Numbered from the stretch's first letter, positions 44,459 through 53,959 are shown. The stretch: DNA of 64,000 nucleotides from an uncultured Alphaproteobacteria bacterium (GCA_903862715.1 CAIOYY010000100.1:22673-86672), one strand, 5' to 3'. A program made the numbers and translations. Notes: generated by a model not told the origin, from the letters alone.

Positions 44459-45208
44459 GTGCTTGAGATTAGAGATTTGCATGTCACTGTTGATGGCAAG
44501 GAAATCCTGAAAGGATTGAACCTTTCGATTCCGGCCGGTGAAGTGCATGCCGTGATGGGTCCCAATGGTTCGGGAAAATCGACGCTGTCCTATACGCTCG
44601 CGGGACGCGAAGGCTACGACATCACAAGCGGCAGCATTCTTTATAAGGGCGAGGAACTCGCCGCGCTCACGCCCGACGCGCGCGCCGCGAAGGGCTTCTT
44701 CCTCGCGCTGCAATATCCCGTGGAAATTCCCGGCGTCTCCACCATGGTATTCCTCAAGACTGCGTTGAACGCGCAACGCCGGGCGCGCGGCGAGGATGAA
44801 GTTGATGCGGTAAAGGTGCTGCGGCTGGTGCGCGAAAAGGCGAAGGCCCTGAACATCACCGAGGACATGCTGCGTCGCCCGCTGAATGTCGGATTTTCCG
44901 GCGGCGAAAAGAAGCGCCTCGAAATACTGCAGATGGCGCTGTTCGAGCCCTCTCTGGCCGTTCTCGACGAAACCGATTCTGGTCTCGATATCGATGCGCT
45001 GCGCCTTGTCGCCGAAGGGGTGAATGCCATGCGGTCGCCCGCGCGCGCGATGCTGGTGATCACGCACTATCAGCGCCTCCTCGATTATATCGTTCCGACG
45101 CGTGTGCATGTTCTGCGGGCAGGTCAGATCGTTACCTCCGGCGGACCGGAGCTGGCGAAAGAGCTTGAGAAGAAGGGCTATGAAACCATCACCGGAGCGG
45201 CGGCGTGA
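44459..45208 (+). CDS. sufC: Fe-S cluster assembly ATPase SufC
   Basis: The 249-residue ABC ATPase drives structural change in SufBC2D. Walker A is GPNGSGKST (residues 34-42), the signature is NVGFSGGEKKRLEIL, Walker B is LAVLDETDSGLDIDALR, and the switch His is in MLVITHYQRLLDYI. The start is GTG 44459, with AAGGAA about 8 bases upstream and the LEIRDLHVTVDGKEIL opening. The stop overlaps the sufD start by 4 bp. Confidence 0.97.
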   Translation: MLEIRDLHVTVDGKEILKGLNLSIPAGEVHAVMGPNGSGKSTLSYTLAGREGYDITSGSILYKGEELAALTPDARAAKGFFLALQYPVEIPGVSTMVFLKTALNAQRRARGEDEVDAVKVLRLVREKAKALNITEDMLRRPLNVGFSGGEKKRLEILQMALFEPSLAVLDETDSGLDIDALRLVAEGVNAMRSPARAMLVITHYQRLLDYIVPTRVHVLRAGQIVTSGGPELAKELEKKGYETITGAAA

Positions 45209-46545
45209 CGGTGGAAGCACTTCCTCGCGTAGACCCCAAGACCGCGCTGTTTCGCAAAGACTTCGCGGCAAACGCGGCTGATCTGCCGGGCGCGGGGCTC
45301 GGCTGGCTGGACGCCCGCCGTGGCGCCGCGCTGGAGGCGTTCGCTTTAAGCGGAATGCCGACGCGTCGCATTGAGGCATGGAAATATACCGATCTCGCGG
45401 TGGCTCTCGAAAACGATCTGGAACCTGCGACGCCTTTCCGCGCGGAAGATGCGGCGGCTATTGCCGACAGTGCTGTTTTTGCTGGCGCCATGCAGATTGT
45501 TCTGGTGAACGGGTATCTGCATTCGATTGGTGGCGCGGGCCTTACGGATGCCATTGATGTGGTCGATCTGGCGCAGCTTTCGGTCAGGACGCCGGACTGG
45601 GTTGAGAAACATCTCGGCGCCCGTGCCGCAGGGTCCGATCAGATCCTGGGTGCCGCGTCGCTCGCGCTGATGCGCGGCGGCATCGCGGTGCGTGTACGCG
45701 CCGGTTCGGTAGATCTTCCGCCGCTTCAGATCAGCGTCGTCAATCCCGCGCGCGGTCATGGCGTGATGAGCCATACGCGCGTGCTGCTGGTCATCGAAGA
45801 CGGCGCTTCGCTCGATCTCATCGAAACCCATGCGGGCGAGGGTGAAGCCAAAGGCCTCGCCAATCTTGGCATGGAAATCGTGCTTGGCGAGAATGCGGTG
45901 CTCAATCATACGCGGTTGCAGGACGAGGCGGGCGGTACGCTGCATGTCGCGAGCATTGGCGCGTTCCTTTCGCGCGATTCACGTTACCATGTGCTTCTGG
46001 GCAATTTCGGTGGGCGTCTTTCGCGCGTCGATATGAATGTCCGCCTGGCGGAGATCGGCGCGGAGGCCCACATCCGGAGCATCGCAGTGCTTGATGGCGA
46101 GCGTCATGCGGATGTGACCACAGTAATGGATCATGCCTCACCCCATACGGTCAGCCGCCAGTTGTTCAAGAGTGTGGTCGGCGGGCGTTCGCGTTCGGTG
46201 TCGCAGGGGCGCGTGACGGTACACAAGGGTGCGGTGAGATCCGACAGCCACCAGATGTATAAAGCGCTGCTTCTCGGCCCTAGAGCCGAGGCGGACGCGA
46301 AGCCCGAACTCGAAATCTATGCCGACGATGTGGTGTGCGGTCATGGCACCGCCATAGGCGCGCTGGATGACACAGCTTTGTTTTACCTGCGCGCGCGCGG
46401 GATCCCGATGGAGGAAGCCCGCGCCATGCTGGTGCGCGCCTTCCTTGAGGAAGTCATTGACGGATTTGCCGAAGGCGATCTTCGCGACGCGTTATGGCGA
46501 CGCATCGATACTGCGCTTGCGAGCGCACAAGGGGGCGCGGCATGA
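45205..46545 (+). CDS. sufD: Fe-S cluster assembly protein SufD
   Basis: The 446-residue SufD is the partner of SufB in the scaffold complex. It has GMPTRRIEAWKYTDL near the N-terminus and the beta-helix core with LIETHAGEGEAKGLANLGMEIVLGENAVLNHTRLQ, SRVDMNVRLAEIGAEA, TTVMDHASPHTVSRQLFKSVV, and GTAIGALDDTALFYLRARGIP (the His-rich turn of the SufD family). It overlaps sufC by 4 bp and sufS by 4 bp. Start codon is GTG 45205. Confidence 0.95.
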   Translation: MTVEALPRVDPKTALFRKDFAANAADLPGAGLGWLDARRGAALEAFALSGMPTRRIEAWKYTDLAVALENDLEPATPFRAEDAAAIADSAVFAGAMQIVLVNGYLHSIGGAGLTDAIDVVDLAQLSVRTPDWVEKHLGARAAGSDQILGAASLALMRGGIAVRVRAGSVDLPPLQISVVNPARGHGVMSHTRVLLVIEDGASLDLIETHAGEGEAKGLANLGMEIVLGENAVLNHTRLQDEAGGTLHVASIGAFLSRDSRYHVLLGNFGGRLSRVDMNVRLAEIGAEAHIRSIAVLDGERHADVTTVMDHASPHTVSRQLFKSVVGGRSRSVSQGRVTVHKGAVRSDSHQMYKALLLGPRAEADAKPELEIYADDVVCGHGTAIGALDDTALFYLRARGIPMEEARAMLVRAFLEEVIDGFAEGDLRDALWRRIDTALASAQGGAA

Positions 46546-47786
46546 GCGCGCTTTCGCTGAAACCACATTTATATGACGTCGAAGCCATAAGGCAGGACTT
46601 CCCGATTCTCGCCCGTGAGGTGCATGGAAGGCCGCTGGTCTATCTCGATAATGCTGCTTCGGCGCAGAAGCCGAAGCAGGTAATGAATAAGATCACCGAT
46701 TTCGTGACCACGGAATATTCCAACGTTCATCGCGGCGTGCATTTTCTTTCCGCTGCCGCGACCGATCGTTATGAAGCGGCACGCGGCCGCGTGAAGACAT
46801 TTCTGAATGCCGCCCATGAAGATGAAATCGTATGGACGCGCGGCGGAACGGAGGCAATCAATCTCGTTGCCTCATCCTTTCTGTCGCCGCGCCTTGAGCC
46901 CGGCGACGAAATCGTTCTTTCGGTCATGGAACACCATTCCAATATCGTGCCGTGGCATTTCCTGCGCGAACGTCAGGGCGCGAGTTTGCGCTGGGTCGAT
47001 GTCTCGGATGATGGCGAGCTGGATCCCGAGGATGTGGCGCGCGCCATTGGGCCGAACACGAAATTCGTGGCCATCACGCATATGTCGAATGTGCTCGGCA
47101 CCCATACCGCGCTGAAGGAAATTGTGCGCATCGCCCATGAGCGCGGCATCCCCGTGCTCGCCGATGGCTGTCAGGCGTCCGTGCATGGCAAGGTCGATGT
47201 CCGGGATCTCGATGTCGACTTCTACGTGATGACGGGCCACAAGCTTTATGGCCCCACGGGCATTGGCGTTCTCTATGCCAGGAAGGCGCATCTGAAAGCC
47301 ATGCGCCCCTATCAGGGCGGCGGCGAAATGATCCGCGAAGTGACGAAGGCCAATGTAACCTATGCCGAACCCCCGATGCGGTTCGAAGCCGGAACGCCGC
47401 CGATCATCGAGGCGGTCGGACTCGCCGCCGCGCTCGATTATCTCGACAGCATCGGTCGCGATGCCGCCGCCGCGCATGAGAATGCACTCGCCCGCAGAGC
47501 GGAAGCGAAACTGAAGGCGTTGAATGGCGTGCGCCTGATCGGCGAAGCGCGTGACAAGGGTCCTATTGTGTCGTTCGAGACGATCGGCATTCATGCCCAT
47601 GATCTGGCGACGATTCTCGACCGCGAAGGCGTCGCGGTCCGCGCCGGTCATCATTGTGCCCAGGTATTGATGGAACGCTGCGGTGTCGTCGCGACCGCGC
47701 GCGCGTCCTTCGGTCTCTACAACACCGAGGCGGAAGTGGATGCGCTGGTCGATGCCGTGCAGATCGCCAGAAAGGTGTTCGCGTAA
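46542..47786 (+). CDS. sufS: Cysteine desulfurase SufS
   Basis: The 414-residue group II desulfurase has PLP lysine K234 in VMTGHKLYGPTGIG and the catalytic cysteine C372 in VRAGHHCAQVLMERCG. LVYLDNAASAQKPKQVM, NVHRGVHFLSAAATDRYEAAR and EHHSNIVPWHFL are family landmarks. Group II enzymes need an activator (SufE or SufU); here the very next gene is a SufU-like protein, and no sufE is seen. ATG 46542 overlaps the sufD stop; the stop shares one base with the next ATG. Confidence 0.97.
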   Translation: MSALSLKPHLYDVEAIRQDFPILAREVHGRPLVYLDNAASAQKPKQVMNKITDFVTTEYSNVHRGVHFLSAAATDRYEAARGRVKTFLNAAHEDEIVWTRGGTEAINLVASSFLSPRLEPGDEIVLSVMEHHSNIVPWHFLRERQGASLRWVDVSDDGELDPEDVARAIGPNTKFVAITHMSNVLGTHTALKEIVRIAHERGIPVLADGCQASVHGKVDVRDLDVDFYVMTGHKLYGPTGIGVLYARKAHLKAMRPYQGGGEMIREVTKANVTYAEPPMRFEAGTPPIIEAVGLAAALDYLDSIGRDAAAAHENALARRAEAKLKALNGVRLIGEARDKGPIVSFETIGIHAHDLATILDREGVAVRAGHHCAQVLMERCGVVATARASFGLYNTEAEVDALVDAVQIARKVFA

Positions 47787-48241
47787 TGGATGCCCATTTG
47801 CGCGAGCTCTATCAGGAGATTATTCTCGATCACAGCCGCCATCCGCGGCATTTCGGGACGCTCACCGACGCCAATCACAGGGCCGACGGATTCAATCCGC
47901 TTTGTGGCGACAAGGTCTCGATCTATCTGAAAGTAAATGGCGAAGACCGCATTGAAGACATCGCTTTCGAGGGCAAGGGCTGCGCCATTTCGGTCGCCTC
48001 CGCCTCGCTGATGAGCGAGATGCTGAAGGGCCGCAAGGTTGATGAGGCGGAAACCCTTATGGGTGGCTTCCTGGAACTCGTCAAAGGCGGCGAGGGCGCG
48101 GATTTAAGCGATGACGACCGCGAATATCTCGAAGCAATGGCGGGCGTATCGGCGTTCCCGATGCGCGTGAAATCCGCGACGCTGGCCTGGCATGCGATGA
48201 AATCGGCGCTGGAAGGCGACGGAACGGCGAAAACCGAATGA
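47786..48241 (+). CDS. sufU: SufU-like sulfur-transfer protein lacking the third zinc-ligand Cys
   Basis: The 151-residue protein has the IscU/SufU fold: LRELYQEIILDHSRHPRHFG, NPLCGDKVSIYLKV, FEGKGCAISVASASLMSEML, and the SufU-type insert GADLSDDDREYLEAMAGVSAFPMRV. SufU accepts sulfur from SufS by swapping a zinc ligand. C40, D42 and C66 are present, matching C41, D43 and C66 of Bacillus subtilis. The fourth ligand, normally Cys in RVKCATL, is S130 here (codon TCC, one base from TGC). The protein may work with other ligands, or have a changed role. It is coupled to sufS (TAATG) and overlaps sufT by 4 bp. Confidence 0.88.
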   Translation: MDAHLRELYQEIILDHSRHPRHFGTLTDANHRADGFNPLCGDKVSIYLKVNGEDRIEDIAFEGKGCAISVASASLMSEMLKGRKVDEAETLMGGFLELVKGGEGADLSDDDREYLEAMAGVSAFPMRVKSATLAWHAMKSALEGDGTAKTE

Positions 48242-48642
48242 ACGACGAGACAAACATCGCGGCGGACGCGCAAGCGACGGAACCCGCGCCAAATGCGGTG
48301 GTGACGGGCGAAAGCTCGTCTTTACCGCCGGAGGAGCTCGAATCCTTCGGCAAGGAACTCATTGCCGCGATAAAGACCGTCTATGATCCCGAGATACCCG
48401 TCGACATTTTCGAATTGGGTCTTATCTATAAGGTGGATGTCGCGGACAATAAGGACGTGACGATCGACATGACCCTCACGGCCCCCGGCTGTCCGGTGGC
48501 GGGTGAGATGCCGGGAATGGTCAAGGATGCGTTGGCGGTGGTGCCGGGAATAGGCGAGGTGGCCGTCAATATGGTTTTCGACCCGCCGTGGACGCCTGAC
48601 CGCATGTCAGAAGAAGCGAAACTCGAACTGAACATGTTTTGA
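48238..48642 (+). CDS. sufT: SUF-associated MIP18/DUF59 protein SufT
   Basis: The 134-residue protein has a disordered N-terminus (about 30 residues) and a MIP18/DUF59 domain: IKTVYDPEIPVDIFELGLIYKV, VTIDMTLTAPGCPVAGEMPGMV and VFDPPWTPDRMSEEAKLELNMF. The conserved Cys is in TAPGCPVAGE. In other bacteria SufT helps deliver Fe-S clusters to target enzymes. It overlaps the SufU-like gene by 4 bp, and one base separates it from the A-type carrier gene, which fits one operon. Confidence 0.93.
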   Translation: MNDETNIAADAQATEPAPNAVVTGESSSLPPEELESFGKELIAAIKTVYDPEIPVDIFELGLIYKVDVADNKDVTIDMTLTAPGCPVAGEMPGMVKDALAVVPGIGEVAVNMVFDPPWTPDRMSEEAKLELNMF

Positions 48643-48643
48643 G

Positions 48644-49036
48644 ATGACAATGACCGCCAACATAACAGCACGTCCGCGCCGCGAGCGCCCGAAGATTGTG
48701 AGCCTCACGGAAGCGGCGGCAACCCGTATCGGGGAGATCATCACGGCGGCCGAAGGGCGTTATGCCGGTGTGCGCGTCGGGGTGACGAATGGCGGCTGCG
48801 CCGGCATGAGCTATGTCATGGATTATGCGGAGGGCGCGGGGCCGCTTGACGAGGTGATCGACGACAAGGGCGTGAAGATTTTCGTTGATCCGAAAGCGGT
48901 GATGTTCCTGCTCGGCACCCAACTTGATTTCAAGAAAGAAAAGCTTGCGTCACGCTTTGTCTTCTCGAACCCCAATCAGACTGATGCCTGCGGTTGCGGC
49001 GAATCCGTGGCCATCACGCCCGCAAAGGCGGACTGA
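48644..49036 (+). CDS. sufA: A-type Fe-S carrier protein (SufA/ErpA family)
   Basis: The 130-residue protein carries assembled clusters to acceptor proteins. The three conserved cysteines are in TNGGCAGMSYVMDY and DACGCGESVAI, with the HesB-type core IVSLTEAAATRIGEII between. The first 15 residues (MTMTANITARPRRER) are a basic extension. A-type paralogues are hard to tell apart; the position at the end of the suf operon is why I chose SufA. The next gene is convergent 58 bp away. Confidence 0.92.
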   Translation: MTMTANITARPRRERPKIVSLTEAAATRIGEIITAAEGRYAGVRVGVTNGGCAGMSYVMDYAEGAGPLDEVIDDKGVKIFVDPKAVMFLLGTQLDFKKEKLASRFVFSNPNQTDACGCGESVAITPAKAD

Positions 49037-49094
49037 TCTTAATCCGATGATTTCTGCCGGATGATGTCTGCGAGACGCACCACGCGGCGCGTCT

Positions 49095-50840
49095 TCAGTC
49101 GAGTGTGTCGCCGTCGAGTTCGGCGTCGTCCTTCTGGCCCTTTTTGGTCACTTTGGGCGGAAGAATAACGGGACGCAGCAGGAAGGCGGGAAGCTGATCG
49201 CGCGGGACAGCGGTCGGTTGCACTTTAGGCTGCGGCCTGCGTTCGCCCTGATGCGGTCTTGAGGAATGATCGGGCCGTGCATGTTGTTCCGCACGCGGCG
49301 CTGCTTCGCGCGCTGCAGGTTCTCTGGCGGATTGCGGTCGGCGCTCCTGCGGGCGTTCGGCCTTGACAGGTGCGGGTTTGCGGGCGGTCGCGCGTTCGTT
49401 GCGCTCCACGACTGGCGTTTCCACCGGCGCGCTCTCGATCACAAAGGATACAACATTGGCCGTTTCGCTGGCCATGTCGGCGGCCGGCGCTTCCGCGCGC
49501 ACGGCGTCGGGAGCCTTGCGTTCGTCGTCGCGCTGGCGATTGCGTCCGCCGCGGCGGTTCTTGTCGCGCGAGCGCTTGTCGTCACGTCCGCGTCCGCTGC
49601 TGCGGTCTTCCTGTTCGGGTGGCAGGCCTTCCATGATGCGCCGTTCGACATTCTGTCCGATCAGCGCTTCGATGGCCGTCACATTCTTTTCGTCACTGCG
49701 TCCGACCAGCGTGAAGGCAAAGCCCTTCCGCCCGGCGCGGCCCGTACGGCCGATGCGGTGTACATAGTCGTCGGCATGGAAAGGCACATCGTAATTGAAC
49801 ACATGACCGACAGCCGGAATATCGAGGCCGCGCGCGGCGACATCGCTCGCGACGAGAATCTGAATTCCACCGCTCTTGAACGATTCGAGCGTCTTGGTGC
49901 GCACCGATTGATCGAGGTCGCCATGCAGCGGCGCGGCGGAAAAGCCATGCTTCGCCAGCGATTTCGCCACGACGTCGACATCGCGTTTGCGGTTACAGAA
50001 GACTATGGCGTTGACCACGTCGTTCTCGCGCAGAATGCGGCGCAAAGATTCGCGTTTCGACCAGTCGCCACCCGGAACCGTGACCATGATCTGCGTGATG
50101 GTGCTGGCGGCCGTTGCGGGGCGAGAAACCTCGATGCGCAGCGGCGCCTGCAGGAATTGTTCGGTCAGGCGCTGAATTTCCGGCGGCATCGTCGCGGAAT
50201 AGAACAGCGTCTGGCGCGTGAAGGGGATCATCTTGGCGATTTTTTCGACATCGGGGATGAAGCCCATGTCGAGCATGCGGTCGGCTTCGTCGATGACGAA
50301 AATCTGCACGCCGCTCATCATCAGCTTGCCGCGCCCGATATGATCGAGAAGGCGTCCCGGCGTTGCGATCAGAACGTCGACACCGCGATCGAGCTTCTTG
50401 TCCTGTTCGTCGAAGGAAACGCCGCCGATCAGAAGCGCCATCGAAAGCTTGTGATATTTGCCGTAGCGCTCGAAACTTTCGGCCACCTGCGCCGCGAGTT
50501 CGCGCGTCGGCTCCAGAATGAGCGAGCGCGGCATGCGCGCTTTGGCGCGGCCACGCGATAGGCGCTCGATCATCGGAAGCGTGAAGGAAGCGGTCTTACC
50601 GGTGCCGGTCTGGGCAATGCCGATAATGTCGCGGCCCTTCAGGACTTCTGGAATGCCCTGCGCCTGAATCGGGGTGGGAATTGTGTAGCCGGAATCGGTT
50701 ACCGCACGCAGCACATCCGAGCTTAAGCCCAGATCCGCGAAAGTTGGCCCTGAATTCGAAACGGCAGAAATTTCTTCAACTTCGGCGCCAGCGTCCGTGC
50801 CAGCTAACGTGTCGGTGCTCGTGTTACTCTCCTGAGGCAC
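49095..50840 (-). CDS. DEAD-box ATP-dependent RNA helicase (RhlE-like)
   Basis: The 581-residue helicase has all core motifs: Q motif (TFADLGLSSDVLRAV...TIPTPIQ), Walker A AQTGTGKT, PTRELAAQ, TPGRLLD, DEAD in VIDEADRMLDMGF, SAT in FYSATMPP, ASDVAARGLDIPAV and HRIGRTGRAG. After about residue 400, the C-terminus is a disordered basic tail (RSSGRGRDDKRSRDKNRRGG, later Pro/Arg-rich), which in such proteins helps bind RNA. It resembles RhlE rather than DbpA or SrmB. The work is likely ribosome assembly or mRNA decay. It is transcribed alone, with 229 bp of gene-free DNA upstream. Confidence 0.95.
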   Translation of the reverse strand: MPQESNTSTDTLAGTDAGAEVEEISAVSNSGPTFADLGLSSDVLRAVTDSGYTIPTPIQAQGIPEVLKGRDIIGIAQTGTGKTASFTLPMIERLSRGRAKARMPRSLILEPTRELAAQVAESFERYGKYHKLSMALLIGGVSFDEQDKKLDRGVDVLIATPGRLLDHIGRGKLMMSGVQIFVIDEADRMLDMGFIPDVEKIAKMIPFTRQTLFYSATMPPEIQRLTEQFLQAPLRIEVSRPATAASTITQIMVTVPGGDWSKRESLRRILRENDVVNAIVFCNRKRDVDVVAKSLAKHGFSAAPLHGDLDQSVRTKTLESFKSGGIQILVASDVAARGLDIPAVGHVFNYDVPFHADDYVHRIGRTGRAGRKGFAFTLVGRSDEKNVTAIEALIGQNVERRIMEGLPPEQEDRSSGRGRDDKRSRDKNRRGGRNRQRDDERKAPDAVRAEAPAADMASETANVVSFVIESAPVETPVVERNERATARKPAPVKAERPQERRPQSAREPAAREAAPRAEQHARPDHSSRPHQGERRPQPKVQPTAVPRDQLPAFLLRPVILPPKVTKKGQKDDAELDGDTLD

Positions 50841-51069
50841 CTTTTTCGCGGCGCCTGCGCGGTTTCCCGAATTGGAAACCGACCTTTAGTTGCGGCGCAA
50901 CATATGGATTCGACGCGTTCTGTCAAGGGCAGGCGCCAAAAAGCCCTGAAAATGCGCGGTTTGACGGGGTTTTCTGAGCGCCGAATGGGTTCGAGGGGGG
51001 GGGCGTGTCGCGTTGGGAGATTTGGAATCGCCTCGCTGGTCAGCGTCCTTCCGTCTTCGCTGATCGAAC

Positions 51070-51645
51070 TTAGATAAAGGCAACGCCATCCGGTCCGGAA
51101 GGCGCCGGCATGGATTCGATCTTCTCGATCAACGCGGCACAGAATGCCGGCAGATCTTCCGGTCCTCTGCTCGTGACGATAGGACCGTCGATAACGACCT
51201 CGCGATCCACGACATCGGCACCCGCTTCTTTCAGCTCCGCTCGGATTTCGCGCGCACCGGTCATTTTCCGCCCCGCCACCACTTCGGCGTCGATCAACAG
51301 CCACGGACCATGACAGATCGCGCCGACCGGCTTGTCGGTATTGACGAATTCCCTGGCGAAGGCGCGGGCGTTTTCATCATTGCGTAGAAAAGCCGGGCCT
51401 GCGCGGCCTCCAGGAAGGATCAACGCGTCGTAATCCTGTGGATCTGCGTCTTCCAATTTCTTGTCGACATTTACCGCGCCGCCATTTCCCGATGCGTGTT
51501 CCGGTCGAATGGAATCCCCATAGGGTGCAATAACGTCCACTTCACCGCCCGCCGACAGCACGGCCTGCATCGGCTCGGACAGTTCCGCCTCGTTAAACCC
51601 GTCGGCGGAGAGAATTGCGATCTTTCGTCCAAGAAGACTGGCCAT
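51070..51645 (-). CDS. DJ-1/PfpI-superfamily protein (type 1 glutamine amidotransferase-like)
   Basis: The 191-residue protein has the PfpI fold: KIAILSADGFNEAELSEPMQAV, YDALILPGGRAGPAFLRND and the nucleophile elbow PVGAICHGPWLLIDAEVV with Cys and an adjacent His. RGPEDLPAFCAALIE is the conserved end. Members include proteases, chaperones and glyoxalase- or deglycase-like enzymes, so activity cannot be set from sequence. It lies alone between parE and the DEAD-box gene, all on the minus strand, with a 66-bp gap to parE. Confidence 0.92.
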   Translation of the reverse strand: MASLLGRKIAILSADGFNEAELSEPMQAVLSAGGEVDVIAPYGDSIRPEHASGNGGAVNVDKKLEDADPQDYDALILPGGRAGPAFLRNDENARAFAREFVNTDKPVGAICHGPWLLIDAEVVAGRKMTGAREIRAELKEAGADVVDREVVIDGPIVTSRGPEDLPAFCAALIEKIESMPAPSGPDGVAFI

Positions 51646-51711
51646 AGCGCGCGCGTTCCGGATTGTTTCGGTAAGAGAACCGGTCAGCGCGGGAATTGTT
51701 CCGGTGAAGAT

Positions 51712-53727
51712 TTAGATATCGACATCTGCGGCGAAGGCCGCGTTTTCCTGAATGAACTGAAAGCGCAGTTCCGGGCGCTTTCCCATCAGGCGCTCGACAA
51801 GACTTTCTGTCGCCGCGCCATTGCCTTCGCCGATCTCCACCCGGATCAGAGAGCGGCTGCCCGGCTTCATCGTGGTCTCCTTAAGCTGCGCAGGCATCAT
51901 TTCCCCGAGGCCCTTGAAGCGTGAAACCTCAACCTTGGCATTGGCCTTGAACGCACTCTTGATCAGCGCTTCGCGGTCGGCGTCGTCGCGCGCATAAACG
52001 GACTTCGCGCCCTGGCTGAGCCGGTAGAGCGGCGGCATCGCAAGATAAAGGTGCCCCTGTGAAATGAGCTCCGGCATTTCCCGATAAAAGAAGGTGAGCA
52101 GCAATGACGCGATATGGGCGCCGTCGACATCGGCGTCGGTCATGATGATGACGCGCTCATAGCGCAGATCGGATTCCTTGTACTTTGCGCCCGTTCCGCA
52201 ACCAAGCGCCTGAACCAGATCGGCGAGTTCCTGATTTTGCTGCAGTTTTCCCGCCGCCGCGCTGGCGACGTTGAGAATTTTTCCGCGCAACGGAAGAATA
52301 GCCTGGGTCGCGCGGTCGCGCGCCTGTTTCGCCGATCCGCCCGCGGAATCGCCTTCGACGAGGAAAATTTCCGTTCCGCTCGCGGCGTCGCGCGTACAGT
52401 CCGCAAGTTTGCCGGGGAGACGCAGCTTGCGCGTCGCCGCCTTCCGATTGACTTCTTTTTCCTCACGACGGCGCAAGCGGTTCTCGGCGGAGTCGATGAC
52501 AAAGGCAAGAAGCGCGTCGGCATCCTGCGGGTTTTCCGCCAGCCAATGATCGAAGTGATCGCGCACGACCGTTTCAACCAGCCGCTGTGCTTCGGGCGAG
52601 GAGAGTTTTTCCTTTGTCTGGCCCTGGAATTCCGGTTCGCGCACGAACACCGAGAGGACAGCGCAGATGTTGTCCATCACGTCGTCGGGCGTGATGAGCG
52701 TGGTCTTGCGATTGTTCGCGCGTTCGCCATGCGCGCGTAAAGAGCGCGTCAGCGCACCGCGCAATCCCTGTTCATGGGTGCCGCCTTGCGGAGTCGGAAT
52801 GGTATTGCAGTAGGAACTGATGAAGGTATCAACCTGCGGCGACCAGGCGATAGCCCATTCGATCGCGCCCTTGCCCTCGCGGTTTTCGACATGGCCGAAA
52901 AATGGGCGGGAGCCAACTGTCTTGGCGCTGCCCAGCGTCGCCTTCAGATAATCAAGAAGCCCGCCCGGAAAATGCAGCGTGTCTTCCGCTGGTGTGTCAT
53001 CGCGGTCGCCGATGAGTTCGGGATCGCATTTCCAGCGAATCTCGACGCCGCGAAAGAGATAGGCCTTCGAGCGTGCCATGCGGTGCAGAATGCGCGGACG
53101 GAACGTCGCGCCTTCGCCGAAAATCTCATCATCCGGTTTGAACCGAACAATGGTGCCCTTCCAATTGACGGCGCCGGTTTCTTTGAGTTTGCCCACGGGC
53201 TTGCCGCGAGCGAAACGCATCACATAGGCCTGTTTGTCGCGCGCGACTTCAACTTCCATCCATTCCGATAGTGCGTTGACGACGGACGAGCCAACGCCGT
53301 GCAGTCCGCCGGAGGTTTCATACACCTTGCCGCCGAATTTTCCGCCCGCATGCAGCGTTGTCATGATCACTTCAAGCGCGGACTTGTTCTTGAATTTCGG
53401 GTGCGGATCTACGGGGATACCGCGGCCATTGTCGTAGACCTTCAGAACATTGCCGGCGCTGAGTTCTATCTCAATACGTTTGGCGTGGCCGGCCACCGCT
53501 TCGTCCATCGCATTGTCGATGATTTCCGCGGCGAGATGATGCAGCGCCCGTTCGTCGGTTCCGCCGATATACATGCCGGGGCGGCGGCGGACGGGGTCGA
53601 GCCCTTCCAGAACTTCGATGTCATGGGCCGTGTAACCGCTGTCGTCCGCCTTTTTAGGGGCTGGACGTGCCTTTGCCGTAGGGGCGCGCTGAGGCGACTC
53701 TTCGAAGAGGTCCCGAATCTTGGCCAT
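51712..53727 (-). CDS. parE: DNA topoisomerase IV subunit B
   Basis: The 671-residue ATPase subunit works with ParC to unlink replicated chromosomes. The GHKL domain shows EIIDNAMDEAVAGHA, VYDNGRGIPVDPHPK, TLHAGGKFGGKVYETSGGLHGVGSSVVNALSEW, and the DHP-like region follows. The TOPRIM motif is EIFLVEGDSAGGSAKQARDR, with RVIIMTDADVDGAHIASLLLTFFYR. HPKFKNKSALEVIMT and GGLHGVGSSVVNALSEW fit ParE rather than GyrB, and the length is ParE-like. A 35-residue basic leader (RAPTAKARPAPKK) precedes the domain. Confidence 0.95.
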   Translation of the reverse strand: MAKIRDLFEESPQRAPTAKARPAPKKADDSGYTAHDIEVLEGLDPVRRRPGMYIGGTDERALHHLAAEIIDNAMDEAVAGHAKRIEIELSAGNVLKVYDNGRGIPVDPHPKFKNKSALEVIMTTLHAGGKFGGKVYETSGGLHGVGSSVVNALSEWMEVEVARDKQAYVMRFARGKPVGKLKETGAVNWKGTIVRFKPDDEIFGEGATFRPRILHRMARSKAYLFRGVEIRWKCDPELIGDRDDTPAEDTLHFPGGLLDYLKATLGSAKTVGSRPFFGHVENREGKGAIEWAIAWSPQVDTFISSYCNTIPTPQGGTHEQGLRGALTRSLRAHGERANNRKTTLITPDDVMDNICAVLSVFVREPEFQGQTKEKLSSPEAQRLVETVVRDHFDHWLAENPQDADALLAFVIDSAENRLRRREEKEVNRKAATRKLRLPGKLADCTRDAASGTEIFLVEGDSAGGSAKQARDRATQAILPLRGKILNVASAAAGKLQQNQELADLVQALGCGTGAKYKESDLRYERVIIMTDADVDGAHIASLLLTFFYREMPELISQGHLYLAMPPLYRLSQGAKSVYARDDADREALIKSAFKANAKVEVSRFKGLGEMMPAQLKETTMKPGSRSLIRVEIGEGNGAATESLVERLMGKRPELRFQFIQENAAFAADVDI

Positions 53728-53959
53728 GACCCTTCATGCACCAAGCGGGCTGTGAAGAAAACGGGTCTCAAATGCCGTCCGGGGCACGAGGAGGGTAAGC
53801 AATTATTAAGCCTGCGGCCTTCCCCGAGGCTCCGAGGTAATCAATCTTACCGTCACCCCCGCTCTATCTCAGAAAATTTTAACCGACTGCGATTAATATT
53901 GCCGCGATACAACTCCGGCGGGAATTCCCGGTCTGGGTTTTCACCGCGAGGGAGAGCAC

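Noticed and set aside
53880..53900. CtrA site (TTAA-N7-TTAA) before the histidine kinase
   Set aside because: The two TTAA half-sites are separated by ten bases rather than seven.
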